A DNA stretch of 64,000 nucleotides, from the NCBI GenBank assembly GCA_019022495.1, contig JAFEKR010000055.1, forward strand, positions 181,290-245,289, written 5' to 3'. This document shows, piece by piece, positions 24,560 through 37,263 of this stretch. Within the stretch, counting starts at the first letter, position 1. Every line of letters begins with the position of its first letter. The notes under the pieces were generated by a model, which saw nothing but the letters and a program-made list of their open reading frames with translations, was not told where the DNA came from and did no database searches. This stretch comes from Epichloe hybrida. Its lineage: Eukaryota > Ascomycota > Sordariomycetes > Hypocreales > Clavicipitaceae. The translations under genes and the position numbers were made by a program.

Positions 24560-25471
24560 ATGTCTCGACCCGAAGACACCCTGTAGGTGCCCGTCCACGA
24601 CCACCCCGAGTCACTCCAAAAACCGCAACTAACTAACACGCATCTTCGCAGCGCCGCCGACGTGCACTACGATGACGCCGAAGCCCGCAAGTACACCACC
24701 AGTTCCCGCATCCAAAATATCCAAGCCTCCATGACCCTCCGCGCCCTCCAACTCCTCGACCTCAAATCCCCCTCTCTCATCCTCGACATCGGCTGCGGCA
24801 GCGGCCTCTCCGGCGAGATCCTGTCGGCCGTGGACCCCGACGACGGCGGACCGCACGCCTGGATCGGCATGGACGTCTCCCCCTCCATGCTCGACATCGC
24901 GCTGCAGAGGGACGTGAAGGGGGACCTGCTCCTCGCCGACGTCGGGCAGGGCGTCCCCTTCAGGGCAGGCAGCTTCGACGCGGCCATCAGCATCTCGGCC
25001 ATCCAGTGGCTCTGCAGCGCCGAGACCAGCGACACGTCCCCGGCCGGGCGGCTCACGCGCTTCTTCAACGGCCTGTACGCTTCCCTGAAGCGCGGCGGTC
25101 GCGCCGTGTGCCAGTTCTACCCCAAGAACGACGTCCAGCGGAACATGATCACCCAGGCCGCCGTCAAGGCTGGCTTTGGCGCCGGTCTACTCGAGGATGA
25201 CCCTGGCACCAAGAACGTCAAGCTCTACCTCGTGCTTACGGTGGGGAGTACCGCGGTTTCGGGAACTTCATCCGACATCACGGGCGTTGTTGCCGGCATG
25301 GACGACGTCGACATCGTGGATGCTCGCAAGAAGCTCAAGTCCAACAATGGTCCCATGAAGAAGGGCACCAAGGCGTGGATCGTCAAGAAGAAAGAACAGC
25401 AGGAGACAAAGGGCAAGGTTGTAAAAGCCACGTCCAAGTATACGGGCAGAAAGCGACGGATTGCTTTCTGA
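24560..25471 (+). CDS. Bud23-type 18S rRNA (guanine-N7) methyltransferase
   Basis: Methylates a guanosine in 18S rRNA and aids small-subunit maturation in the nucleus, working with Trm112. Two exons (24560-24582 and 24652-25471) give 280 aa. The spliced N-terminus reads MSRPEDTLAADVHYDDAEA. The SAM motif LILDIGCGSGLSGE starts near residue 51 and the acidic motif GMDVSPSMLDIAL follows. The C-terminal basic tail ends in KYTGRKRRIAF, typical of the family and likely a nuclear signal. The 23-nt first exon was accepted because it restores the conserved N-terminus and frame. Confidence 0.94.
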
Positions 25472-25870
25472 ACGAGCTTGCGTGGCAGGCGTGGCTTTCT
25501 CACTTGTTGCTTTTCTTGCTTCAATAGTTTTCTTGGGCATTGCACGGCGTTACATCTTTGGGATGGGCGGTTTTGATTGAGTGATGACGAGTGCTCACTA
25601 GGTACTGGGACACAGAAAGAAGATACCCTTGCATGTATATATATATATATATATAATATACCTGAACTGTGAAGATGCGTGTGGTTTGATTTGTTGTGTC
25701 CCCACTCAAAACGTTGTTTAGTAAAAGGCAATTCCGGACAGTTGCTCATTCACGATTCAGATCCGTCATCTGGCCGACTCAGGAGACCAAGATGGTTTTT
25801 CTTTCTTTCTTCTTTTTTTTCTTAGATTCTCATGCTGGTGATTCCATCTTGTCATGTTTTCATGTCTTCT
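25472..25870. other. Convergent 3' region, BUD23-like and lysyl-tRNA synthetase genes
   Basis: Both genes end here. Contains an AT dinucleotide repeat at about 25636-25656 and a T-rich tract near 25797-25823. No gene recognised. Confidence 0.6.
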
Positions 25871-28169
25871 TTACTCAGGCTTCATGGTTGGGAATGCCAG
25901 AACCTCACGAATGCTGTAGTTGTCGGTCAAGAACATCATCATACGGTCGATACCCATGCCCCAACCACCAGTAGGAGGTAGAGCATGCTCGAGAGCCTGG
26001 CAGAAGGTCTCGTCAGCCATCTGTGCCTCATCATCACCCTGAGACTTCTGGCGAGCCTGCTCCTCGAATCGAAGTCTCTGTTCGATAGCAACGTTCAACT
26101 CGGTGTAACTGTGTCGGCTGTTAGCAGTGCATTCCTATCGGGACTGTCCTGAAAAGCAAGGTACTTACGCATTGGCAATCTCCTTGGTGGAAACAAACAC
26201 CTCAAATCGCTCACACAAACCTGGGATAGTGCGGGAATCCTTGGCAAGGGGAGACATCATCTTGGGGTGACCAATGATGAAGGTAGGATTGATCTTTGAT
26301 AGTTTCTGTTAGCGTTCGTCGTGCAAATAAATATACGCCATCATTGACTGTCGGAGATATACGTACGCATTGAGACTCGAGGTATTCACCAACAAGAGCA
26401 TCCAGCATACGGGCGTTGGTCAGTGGGGGGCTGCACTCGACACCAGTATTGGCAAGAACCTTCTTGAAGAACTGGTTGGCCTCCTCAGTGTGCAGAGTGT
26501 CGGCAGGAGGGAACTTTTCTCCAACAGCCTCCTCGAGGGCAGGGATCATCTCGATCTTGCGCCAAGGACCTTCCCAGTTAATGTTGATCTCCTCGCCCTT
26601 GATGGTGTGATATACAGTCTTGTATGAACCGTGGATGTGCTTGACCAGGCCGCTGACGAGCTCCTCCGTCATGTCCATGAGGTCGTAAACGTCGGCGTAC
26701 GCCATATAGAACTCCAGGGTTGTGAATTCTAGTGACATGAGTTAGCTCCCATTGACGAATATGAAGCAGCAACCCATATAAAGACGTACCGGGGTTGTGA
26801 GTGAGATCCATGCCCTCATTGCGGAATTGTCGTCCCATTTCATATACCCGGTTCAGGCCACCGACAACCAACATCTTCAGGTACAGCTCGGGGGCAACAC
26901 GCAGGAACATGTCCATGTTCAGGTCGTTGTGATGAGTAACGAAGGGCTTGGCAGTGGCACCACCAGCAATTGGATTAAGCATAGGAGTTTGCACTGAGAC
27001 GAAGTCACGGTCGTCGAACCAGCGACGAATATAGGAGTCGACCTTTGCACGAGTAATAAAGATCTGCCTCGACCTCTCATTCATCATGAGATCGAGGTAG
27101 CGCTGGCGGAAACGAGTTTCGGGGTTCTTGAAGCCATAGTGATCGTCGGGGATCTGGACATGGTTGGTTAGCAGAGCTATACTGGGCAAAACTTTTTTTG
27201 GTATCGAGTACGCACCTGGTGCAAGCAAGGCGCCAGAAGAGTGACCTCGACAGCAGCGATGGATAATTCACCAGAAAAACCCCCAGAACCCTGCTTAGTC
27301 TTGGGATTGGTACGCGTGGGGAAACCGCGAATACCTGTGGCGGACCTAATCAGTACTGTGCAGTTGAACTTCAAAAAGTCGGCGCCAGATCCTACCAATG
27401 ATATCACCTCGTCGGAGGTTGACGTGTTGATCATCAAAGGCGGGAGCCTTGTCGTCAAGGTTGTCGGCTTGAGCAAGAACCTGAAGTCTCACACCCTGCG
27501 AAGTATGAGCAAACGACCAATCGACGAAAAATGCAACACGAGATAAAGCCATACGTCGGAACGAATGTCGTAGAAGAAGAGCTTGGAACCAGCAGAACGG
27601 CGGACATAGACTCTTCCAGCCAGCTGGATCATTCTAGACTTGTCGGATTCGCCATTCTTGAGGTGCTTGAAGTCCTCCTCAAAATTGCGAATGTCGTAGT
27701 CGACATGATACTAAGCATCGGTTAGGTCTTTGGCGTCCTGAGAGCGTCACAAATCGGCCCAACGGTTACCTTGTGAGGATAAGCCTTGCCCTGAGCGTGA
27801 AGCTCATTGACAGCTCGTGACCGGATTTCGAAGTACTAGAGAGCCGTAGAAGTTAGCCTGCCAATTTCGTCTGGGCATAAATTCGTTCCATCTTCTTTGA
27901 AGTGAATTTGCATGCGCGCGACACACCTGATTAGGGGTCAGTTCCTTCTCGGCAGCCTCGGCGCTCTTATTGCCAGAGCCCTGAGGCTTGGGGTTTGCAG
28001 CAGCCTTCTTTTCCTTGGCAGCCTCCTTTTCGCGCTGCTTCTGGCGCTTCTTGAGTTCGGTCTTGGAGATCATTTCGCCTGTGACTTCATCGAGGTGAAG
28101 CTTGGCAACGGCGGCGGCGGCGGCATCAGCCACGGCAGGCTCGCCGGAGGTAGTTGGGTTGTCCGCCAT
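25871..28169 (-). CDS. Cytosolic lysyl-tRNA synthetase (class II)
   Basis: Charges tRNA-Lys. Nine exons: 28169-27927, 27835-27770, 27710-27555, 27495-27396, 27334-27216, 27153-26790, 26728-26367, 26293-26169 and 26108-25871. Every junction keeps frame and the total is 590 aa, the usual size. The N-terminal extension is Lys/Ala-rich ([18 protein letters not shown]), as in eukaryotic enzymes. Then follow the OB-fold anticodon domain ([13 protein letters not shown]) and the class II core with motif 2 ([15 protein letters not shown], formed across the exon 6/7 splice) and motif 3 ([18 protein letters not shown]). No mitochondrial presequence is seen. Confidence 0.95.
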
Positions 28170-29123
28170 TCTCGTGGTTGCGAACGCAGAGTGTGTCGAT
28201 GTCGATTTTCTGTGGATTTTCTGGGAAGGAAGCAAAGGGCCGTTCCACTCACAGAATATATTTCTGGTCAGATCAGATTGGCGCGGGACGAGTCACACAG
28301 AGCGATGGACGGAGGGGCAGAAAAATTATCAAGTCACCCCGCCATGTGTACACTTTTCGGAGGGGTCAGGACTCAGGACTCAGCCCAGCCTGGGCCACCC
28401 GCTCTTGCCTGCACGCGACATTTCAACTGGTTGTTAATCCGTAAATTGGGCTGCAAATAAACAAGTGGGGATATTCGTTGGATGACCCAGATTCGTGGTT
28501 TACACTTTACTCCGTACAGGGACTTCGACTGACATGGAAATCATGATTTTGCTGCTGCTGGTTGCTGAACACTGGTCTCGATGTCGAGTTTGACAACAGA
28601 GTCGATTGGCAATGAAGAAAGTGTATATAACTAACTTATTATACTCCCCCCGTCAGCGCGGCGGTGTTCGGAGCGGAGTCACACCATCGTTCCCACCACC
28701 TCAGACCTTGAACAGGTGATTTCTATGCATTCCAAGTAAAGAGATGAAAAAAAAATGAAAAAAAAAAATTGCTAAGTTGCAAGGCCATGCTGTATATTTA
28801 TACTGGACGTCATGTCAATTGTGCTGCGGCGCGGCTCCCCTGCAGGCAAACCTCGGAGCGTCGCCGCCCAGGTAATACACAAAAAAAAAAAAAAAAAAAA
28901 AAAAAGTCATTTCTCCTCTCCGCATCGCCAGGTTCCCCTCCTCTGTTGCCTGGACTCTCATATCGAGGTATCAAAAAACATGTTGGCCACCATTTCATCC
29001 TTCGCATTTCAGTTCCCCATTAGAAGCTTTTCGTAGCGTGACCCCCGTTCGACCGTCTTCTCTTCTTCTTTCTGTTCCACCGTGGCTTGCATTTGAGCCG
29101 TGGGTAACAGGTTTGTACATCAT
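28170..29123. other. Intergenic region upstream of lysyl-tRNA synthetase
   Basis: Holds a TACTCCGTA motif at 28508-28516 and a run of 25 A at 28881-28905. Several short frames reading through the A run are artefacts. It contains the promoter of the synthetase and the 3' end of the IDH1 gene. Confidence 0.6.
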
Positions 29124-30497
29124 TCAGAGCGTCTCCATCTTGTCAAGGATGGCCCTGGTGAATTCGTGAGTCGTCGAGACACCGCCCATATCGCGGGTGC
29201 GAACTTTGCTGTAGAAATTGTCAGCGCAATGCTCTTACACATTCTATTCAACGGGACTTTTGGGAAAGGTGAAAAAATAAAAAATAAAAAATAAAACGTA
29301 GTTCTACGTACCCTTCGGCGATGACGGCATATATGGCCTTGGAGATGCGATTGGCGTGGTCGTCAAGACCAAGGTGGCGCAAAAGCATGCTGCCTGACAG
29401 AATCAGAGCGGTAGGGTTGGCCTGGTCCTTGCCCTTGATGTCAAGACCAACGTGTCGGCAACCGGGCTCGAAGACGGCGACATCACGGCCCATGTTGCAA
29501 CCGGGAACAATGCCAGGGCCACCCACAAGGGCAGCACCAATGTTGGACAGGATGCCACCGTACAAGTTGGGCATGACCATGACGTCAAACTGCTGAGGGC
29601 GAGAAACGGCCTGCATGGAGGCGTTGTCGACAATCATGTCGTTGACCTCGAGGGTAGGGTACTCCTTGGCCACGTTGTGGAAAGTGCTGCGGAACAGACC
29701 ATCGGCCAGCTTCATGATGTTGGCCTTGTGGATGCAAGTAACCTTGGATCGGCCGTTGGCCAGGGCGAAAGAAAAGGCAAACTTGGCGATGCGCTCAGAC
29801 TTGGCGCGCGTGATGATCTTGAGGGACTCGACCACACCGGGAACACTCTGGTGCTCCAGGCCAGAGTACTCACCCTCGGTGTTCTCACGGATGATGCACA
29901 GATCGACGTCCTTGTGGCGGGTCTCGTAGCCGGGAATGTTCTTGATCAAGCTGATGCTGGCGTAAATGTCGAGCTCCTGTCGCATGGCAACGTTGAAGCT
30001 CTGGTGACCAGAGCGGCTGATGGGAGTGTGCAGAATACCCTTGAGAGCGAGCTTGTTGCGCTTGAGGGAGGCAACGGACTCGCGGAAAGCATCCTCGGTG
30101 CGGCCAGCGCCATCGATGACACCCGAGACCTCGATCTGCTCCCACTCAATGGGGACGTTGTCGGCCTTGAAGATGGTCTTGACTGACTCGGCAACCTCGG
30201 CACCGATACCATCACCGGGGATCAAGGTAACGGTGTACTTGCCGCCAAACTTGGCGGGCTTGAAGATGTCGGACTGGACCGTCGCCAAGGATCGGGAGAA
30301 CTGGTGCTGGCCAGCAGCGCCGCGCAGAAGCTATGCAGAAACACGCAAGAATGTCAGCCCGGATATCGATATCCGCAAGGACCTCTTCGTCTGCAAGTTG
30401 AGGGTCCCGAGACCACGAGACCGTGCGAGCACAACAAAAGAAACAAGAAACGTCAACAACATACCTGCGCCGTTCGAGCAGAGCCACGAGACAACAT
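29124..30497 (-). CDS. NAD-dependent isocitrate dehydrogenase subunit 1, mitochondrial
   Basis: Regulatory-type subunit of the TCA-cycle enzyme that oxidises isocitrate to 2-oxoglutarate. Three exons (30497-30465, 30330-29312, 29208-29124) give 378 aa. The presequence MLSRGSARTAQLLRGAAG is formed across the first splice. Family motifs include TLIPGDGIGAEV, HTPISRSGHQSFNVAMRQEL, IIRENTEGEYSGLEH, TCIHKANIMKLADGLF, MVMPNLYGGILSN and the C-terminal TRDMGGVSTTHEFTRAIL. The SGHQSFN-type segment, rather than the catalytic SLN pattern, favours subunit 1 over subunit 2; this is from family knowledge. The open frame running past 29312 into a poly-AT intron is not the real end. Confidence 0.94.
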
Positions 30498-31389
30498 TGT
30501 GACAAGAGTACAAGTCGATAGTGAGTTACCGAGGTAGGTAAGAGCAGGCGAAAGCAAAGAGGCCAAGAATTACAATCGCGCTCAAAGACGTAGGCACAGA
30601 CGGACACGGGGAGGGGAGAGGGAGCAGAGGTGGGAGTGGAAAGGGAAGGGAAAAGGGAAAGGGAAAAAAAAAAAAAGAAGCTTCACTAATCCGCACGGAA
30701 AACCGGGGGCCGCTCCAGTCCTGTAATAGTCAGACCTCTCTCCTCTGCAACAACTTGAATTTGGCATGCCCAAATGGCGCAGCAATGTTTCCCTCCTGAA
30801 CCAGAAACTTTATTTCTCTTTTGCTCCCCTGTTGCGCGCGTTCTCGGCACTGAAGCCTTGAAGCATTGAGGCACTGAAGCACTGAAGCACCGAGCTTTTT
30901 TGGGGCTTTCCCTTCCCTGTCGGCCGGGCCGCCTTGGCTTCGCTTCGGAGGAAGAGCGGAATTCGAAGTGCTCCGAGGCTTTGGAGGCTTATTAGAGCCG
31001 CATGCTTCTCTGGGCTAGGCCCTTTTCGGCTTTTCGGCTTTTCGGCTGCAGGTGGGTCCTTGACCTTCCAACAGGATACACGTATTACACAATAATACAG
31101 ACAAGTCTTCATGCCGTTATCTATCATACATGTACTGAATATGTTCACGCTTCTCATCTCTGCAGTATTCTTATTTATGGCAATAGGACGTCTCTTCTCC
31201 GATGTAGACGATGTAGACTCCTATCCGGCCCCGGCCCCGGCCCCGGCCCCGACCCTTTGATGGCAGGATTCCTCATCTCTCGCTCTCATCTACGCCCGCA
31301 AACATCACGTGGCGTGTATGTCAAATACCCGGTGCACATGAATTTACCCATTCGTATCCGTATATCAATTATCAACCATCGTAATCATG
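30498..31389. other. Intergenic region upstream of IDH1
   Basis: Purine-rich leader with GGGAAA-type runs near 30640-30675, short tandem repeats of CACTGAAG (about 30869-30893), CTTTTCGG (about 31021-31046) and a CCCCGG hexamer array at about 31228-31252. The 3' end of the kinase gene lies at the right. No gene recognised. Confidence 0.6.
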
Positions 31390-33738
31390 TCACATATCTT
31401 CTTCGTCCAAAGGCTCGACCCTGACTAGAATTTCCTCCAACAGTCCCTCCAGGAAGCTGCCCACCTCACGACCCATCCCCACCGGCTCAGCTTTGTCAAA
31501 CTGATCGATCTCTTTGCAAACATGTGCCAATTTATACACCAGCTTCCTCACTTTCTCGTGTGCCAACTCCGCACGCTGTTGATTCGCTGTCACGACAGCA
31601 GAAGCAGCAGCAGCAGGAGCAGCAGATTTTGACATTGGTCTGTACAGCTGTTGCAGTCGAGTTTGTCGCCTCTTAAGGGCTTCCTCTAACGCTGGGAATA
31701 TCACATCATTCAAAGCATCCAGCTCACCGTTCGGATTTGACGGGGCTGGAGATGGGAATGAGGTCGGCGGAGCAGACGCGTCAGACAGCGCAGGTGAGTA
31801 GTGTGAATACGGTGGAGGCGTCGGGTTACTGGCGGGAGGCGGTCTTTGTGACGGCGCGGCTTGTTGGAAAGACCCTCTTTGCACCGGTGAGCCGCGATAG
31901 GGCGGAATTTCGGAGATGGACATGGATGGCGCTCGAGAGCTTGGCTGTCGCGTGGGCGATTCTTGTTGCCCTCGCGGCAGCGCTTCCTCCATGTGGGACT
32001 GTGTCGCCTGCGACGAAGAAAGCGGTGACGGGCTCATGTTCAGGTGCAGCATGTTCATATCGCGCTGCAATTGAAATTGAAGTTCTCGGTCGTAGTCCGG
32101 AGACTGAGACGTCGGGGCCGGTGGTAATGGTAATGGTCGTTGGGGGAGATGGCTCGTGGGTGTCTCTGGTGTCTCCCCTGTCGATGCTTTGATGGCACTC
32201 GTGGGCAAGGAAACCTTGTATGGCGACTCGGTCATAATATCTGCAGGTACTGGTTTCCTCTGTGGGCTCGACTGCCTTGAAGTGCCCGCGTTGGCAGCCT
32301 TGAGCGTATCAGCTGGTTGAAAAGCAAAGTCCCTTGCCTTTATCGGACCTGGGTCGCGATATTTTTCACCGGAGCTCGATGCAGCCTCCAGGGGTCGTGA
32401 GGAGCGAGCATTGGTCGCGCTCTCGTCCATAGCGTTCAACCCTGGCCGGTGTACGAAGCCGCCCCGGTCACCGACCAATCTCACAGTTCCGAAATCCCAC
32501 ATGTCCTCGTCCACTTTCTCGCGTTCCGTGGGAGCCGCTCCCTCTTGAGCATCCCAGTGATCCTCATCTTCTCCCTTGTGTGTCAAAGCCCATCGATTGT
32601 GGCGCTCGATGAGCTCTGTCAAGTACGTCGTCTTCTTCGCTCTTCGTATAAAAGGGTGTCTTAGAAGATCTCTGGCCGTGGGTCGTTCCTTTGGATCCCG
32701 TTGCAAACAGAGCTCGACGAAGTCCTTGAAAGCTTTGGTAAAATTGCCATCCAGTCTAGGCGGAGGGTTCTTGGGGATGAGGAAAAGAACTTTCATGGGA
32801 TGAATGTCGGCATACGGAGGCTCGCCATTGGCCAGTTCGAGCGCCGTGATACCCAAGGACCACATGTCGGCTTTGTGGTCGTACCCGGATTGCTTAATAA
32901 CTTCTGGTGCCATCCAGAACGGGGTCCCTACAAAGGTGTTCTTCTTAGTCATGGTGGCAGATAATTGACCAGAAACCCCGAAATCGGCCAGCTTGACCTG
33001 CCCTCCAGACCCCAGTAAAACATTGGCGGCTGCAAAATGTCAGTCTCCATGTCATTGATCATTTCCACGCTGTCGTGCTAGAAAGACAAAAATATGGGGT
33101 TTAATGATACCTTTGATGTCCCGGTGAAGCTTCTTATCTGAATGCAGATAGTCCAGCCCGAGAAGCAATTCTCTCAAGATAATGGCAATGTAGTCCTCCC
33201 CAATCGAACCAGGTTTCATCAGATCGGCACAGCTTCCACCTGCACAAAACTCCATGACAATCCATAGCTCAGCGCCTTTGGCATATGATCCATAGTATTT
33301 GGTGACGTACGGCGATTGCAGCTCCGACAAGATGGCTATCTCTTGTATGATATCTTCGACCTCGTCTTCGGCGTTCTCGATGTCGATTAATTTGATGGCT
33401 ACGGCTTGGCCTGTTCGCTTGTCGACTCTACTCGCAAAAGAAAAAAAAAAAGAAAAAAAAGAGGAAAAAAAGTCAGCTACTTTTTTGTTCGTCTTCCACG
33501 GCTGCAGTGTCCCGGATGCCTCCGACTCCGAGTCATGCGGCGCAAGATCATGGGGAATAGAGCGAACCCTTTGTAAACTTTGCCAAAGCTTCCGCCGCCT
33601 GATCACAACTGGACTTAGTATCTTGGCCAACCTCTTCAAGATTTTTCGGCGGAACTAACCAATGCAGTATTCCTTGGAATACAACACCTCAGGGTCCAGA
33701 GCCTCATTGGGCTCGTCATCCCGGTATCTCTCTGCCAT
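31390..33738 (-). CDS. Ste20-family protein kinase, germinal-centre kinase group III type
   Basis: Cytoplasmic Ser/Thr kinase related to Neurospora MST-1, Sordaria KIN3 and animal MST3/4, which act with striatin or septation networks. Four exons (33738-33660, 33598-33568, 33427-33111, 33029-31390) give 688 aa. Kinase motifs are all present: glycine loop [11 protein letters not shown] (about 27-37, partly in the 31-nt exon 2), Lys49 (VAIK), HRDIKAANVLL (138-148), DFG (158-160) and GTPFWMAPE. The tail beyond about residue 300 is Ser/Pro-rich, with a helical segment near the C-terminus ([20 protein letters not shown]). Exon 2 and the GTAG acceptor of exon 3 were chosen because only they complete the glycine loop in frame. 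A frame upstream of 33738 is open but has no family support. Confidence 0.92.
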
Positions 33739-34938
33739 GGCTGCCGTATTCTCGTAGTGCTGTTCGAAGGCAGCCGCCAAATTCACTGGTGTAGCGTTGC
33801 AAATGGCGCTATGGATGTGTCGTTTCGTGCATCGAGTCCCTCGTTCGTCGTCGTCGTCGTCGTTACCGAGCAACCCTACTCTCTACAAGAAGCAGGTTCC
33901 TGACTTGTGGGCACGTTGGTATGTGATATAGAAGATGGACCCCTCCTCGAGTCCAAACTCAGAGTCAGAGTCACCGTTGGTAGCGCAGGTGAAATATCAC
34001 CTGGAAAAGCAAAGAAAGCATAAAGAGAAAAGTCAATATGCTGAGAATAAGGAAACCTTAGAACGGAAATGAGATTGTCAAACCCAAATGCATGCAGTCC
34101 AAAGCCCAGTCTGGACGAAACAAACAAGCCAAGTGGGCGGCCATGTTTATGTGCAGGCCCGTGGTGTCAAATGCTGCGCATCGGTGTTGACTTGTTGACT
34201 TGCGTCCAGGGCCGGGGCCAGGGCCAGGTCCGGGTCGATTGGTGGAGCTGCTCCCCACACAGGGCGAAAGTGCAACTGCGAAACCATCAGGGGGCCAGTG
34301 GCAGGCTGGCAGCTGGCAGCAAGGAGGACCTATCGCTAATAACTAGTGCCAGCCAGCCACGGCCCATTGCGTTGCGTAACTTGCGTTACCGCCCCCCATT
34401 GGTCAGCCCTGTCCTCGCTTGTCGCATCTCTTAACAGCGTGATCTGGCACCTTCCGCAACTGCTCCTCATCATTTGTCTCTGTCTTGTATTACTGCGAAC
34501 TCCTGTAGGCATAGGTATGGAAGGCTGAGCTCATCTGACTTCATCACATTAATACAGATTCATGGACTGACTGCAAGACCATACGCCAAATTCGAATAAT
34601 TCTGCTTTCCGCCCTCGCACCATTTCTGCCTTCTAGAAACGCCTCGTTTCACTACTACCACAAAGAGGCCGCCAGACCAATCAATGCCTGAATAAGATAT
34701 TTGACCCAGGTTCCAGGTTCCAGGTTCCAGGTTCTAGGAAACTTTGGCTGGATGAGGAGAAATTCCAAATGGCCTCCAAATTCTATTCCTACAGCACCAC
34801 AAAATAAGAGGGCTGGAAGTTGGGAAGAAAACCAGGCCGTGCGTGTCAAGCGTCATGAGTATTTCGTAAACCGTCTAGCCGTAAGTGCTGCCATCATTGC
34901 CCTTTATGCTCTCGCAATATTTCGTGCCCCCAACTGGC
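33739..34938. other. Intergenic region (1.2 kb) between kinase and UBX genes
   Basis: Promoter side of the kinase gene and 3' side of the UBX gene. Contains a four-unit 7-bp tandem repeat (CCAGGTT) at about 34706-34735 and a GGGCCAGG-type repeat near 34208-34230. Short frames do not look like proteins. Confidence 0.6.
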
Positions 34939-36663
34939 TTAGTTCTCGATAAATTCAATCATTACCGTCCCTTGTTTCAGCCCACTCTCCTCAACGGTCC
35001 GTTCCAGGCTTTCAATCAGGTCCTGCCCTTGAGGCATCTTCTTGAGCTCGAATTCCACACCATCCTTGCCCTCCAGTGGCTCGGCCTTGAGCCACTCGTA
35101 AATACGTCGTACCGGGTCGTGTAGATTGAATCGTCGAATGACACGTCCGGTAGGATGCCTAAACTGTATTCTTGTCGTTGTTGTCGGGCTGTTGTCGGGC
35201 TCTGTGTGTGGTTTTCCACTCGAAATGAGAGAAAATGCGCTGTCCTCAGACACTGCTTCTGGCTCCTTGCCCTTATCCTCAGGGTCGGAATCACTTTGTC
35301 TATGTGACTTGGTAAGAGCATCTGGATCGCGAAAATTAGTCGTGGCCGCTGACCGACTGCTCTCGCCGCCTGCCGCCAAGCTGTTCTGGAGAGCCATCTC
35401 TAGCATTTCTTCCTCCGTCATCCTGGCTACATCCACCACAGCTGGCTTACGCAACGTAGCACTGGCAACGGGATTTTTGCTGTTGGCAGCGAGGCTGTAT
35501 CGATCCAGAAATTCGGCCAACTCGGCGTGGAAGTCTTCCGCACTGGGAAACGGCCTGCCACTCCACACCTTGACCTGCTCGCCGGTTCGAGGGTCGACAA
35601 CAGAAACGTGTGGGTAGTTGTCCGAATCTTGGTGTGTCTGATTGGGAAAGTAAAACGTGAGATATTCCTCGGCATCTGGATAATCTTTGTCGTACTGCAA
35701 GAAGATGAAGTTCTCGGACACCAGGTCCCGAACTGCAGAATCCTTCCAGATATCCCTGTTGAGAGCTTGGCAGTTGAAATCGTTCATGTCTTGAAGATTT
35801 ACCAAGATCCATTTCTTGTCCTCTTTTCCGAGCGTCCTCGCTTCGTCCCATGATATCCGAGCCATCAAATTATACGGTGGTCGAAACAGATCTTCCAATC
35901 GTCGTGCGTGGCTGCTATCGTCAGTGGCATTGAACGGACTTGCGGAGCTTGCCCCATCGCCCCAAATTCGATGGCCAAAGGGACCGCCCGTGCGAGCTAC
36001 ATGATCAAAATGTCAGCAGAGGAAGCCATCTCAGCTGCATGCATGGGCGCTCATATATCAAGAACTGATGGCAATGCCGTCATGACCTGGCAACTTACGT
36101 GGAGGATGCCTTCTGCTTCTGAGGTGCTCAAGTAGTCTTTGTGTCGTCTCCTCATCCGCAGCGTCATTCCAGTTAGGGTCGGGGGCAACCAGAGTCTCGG
36201 TAGTGCGCGCAATGGGTGCCCTCACATCTTCCTGATCTGCTGGGCCTCCCGGACCGCCCGAATATAACTCCTCTTGCAACCTCTTTGCCATGGCCGCATC
36301 TTCCTCTTCTTGTGCCATGGCAGCTGCATGTTGAACAGCAGACCGCTCGCCTTCGTCACCACTATCGACGTCGATATCGTCGTGCATCAGGTCGTCGTCA
36401 TCGTCGCTTATATGGATAACCCCGCTGGCATCCTGGCGGCCTAGGCTCGACTGGTGAAGAGCAGCTGAGGGTGGAATCGCAGGTGCGGACGCAGATTCAG
36501 AGACTCCAGCGCCAACACCAGACGCAAGCTCCGGATTCTCAAAGTACAAGCCAACAGCACGTTCAAAATCTCCATTCGTGATTTGCAGAAACCCTCTCCC
36601 AACTTCTGGCGTCGCGCCAGTAATGGAGACGAAAGAAGAGATGGCTTCGTCCATGTCTGCCAT
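34939..36663 (-). CDS. UBA-UAS-UBX protein, Ubx5/UBXN7-like Cdc48 cofactor
   Basis: Such proteins bring ubiquitinated clients to the AAA ATPase Cdc48/p97 and touch neddylated cullins. Two exons (36663-36099 and 35996-34939) give 540 aa. A UBA-like domain occupies about residues 5-45 (ISSFVSITGATPEVGRGFLQ). A low-complexity acidic region follows, then a thioredoxin-like UAS domain (about 225-345; WILVNLQDMNDFNCQALNRD). A UIM-like helix EEEMLEMALQNSLAA comes next, and a C-terminal UBX domain (about 455-538; IQFRHPTGRVIRRFN, ending VMIEFIEN). The domain order matches Ubx5 in yeast and UBXN7 in animals. Confidence 0.9.
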
Positions 36664-37263
36664 CCCCGTTTCCGAATGTCTCGATTGTCGTTTGTAGGCT
36701 TAGAGCTCGTCGATCATGTACCTCTCGTAGCGGCTGTCGTCTAAATGCGAGGGGGGGGGCTAGCCCACAAAGCATACGCTTCTCGACGCAGGTCTCGGTC
36801 GTCGAGGGAGATGGAAAGTGAAGCACGCTCAGGTCTGTAGGTTTCTTAGAGTTCTCTCTGCTCCTCACCTCAACAGACGATTTTGGTCAGTGTGAGACGG
36901 TGGCTCCAGTAGTTGTGTCAATGAAAAGGGCCCTGTTGCGTGGACAAAAGGACAATGCAGAACGCTCTGTGCAGGATGAAAGGCAAAGAAAGGCAAGGTT
37001 GGTTGGTGGTAGTGGCAATGTCGGCAGTGATTCGCTGGAGGGGTTTGTGCAGGCACCCGACCGCCATGACGCAACCCGTCTATTATAATTTATGGTCCAT
37101 GGAGCTTTGGCTGTATGGATTACGGAGTACTCCGTGCGGTAATGATACAACTCACACCAATGTACGGACTACCATGCATGAATAATAATACCTCGTTCGG
37201 CAACTACCATCAAATTTCTAACAATAACCGGGATTTTTTTTGGAATTCCCATGTCCACTCTCA
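36664..37263. other. Intergenic region between UBX gene and RPB1 chimera
   Basis: Upstream region of the UBX gene and 3' flank of the chimeric RPB1 gene. A palindromic TACGGAGTACTCCGTG lies at 37121-37136, about 130 bp beyond the chimera's stop codon. No gene recognised. Confidence 0.6.

Noticed and set aside
24560..25471. Neighbouring genes BUD23, SVP26, KRS1 and others as a metabolic gene cluster
   Set aside because: They are unrelated housekeeping genes with own promoters; no polyketide, peptide or terpene synthase or transporter is present.
29452..30186. 244-codon + strand frame opposite IDH1
   Set aside because: Antisense shadow of a strongly conserved gene on the other strand, composition typical of a codon-bias artefact.
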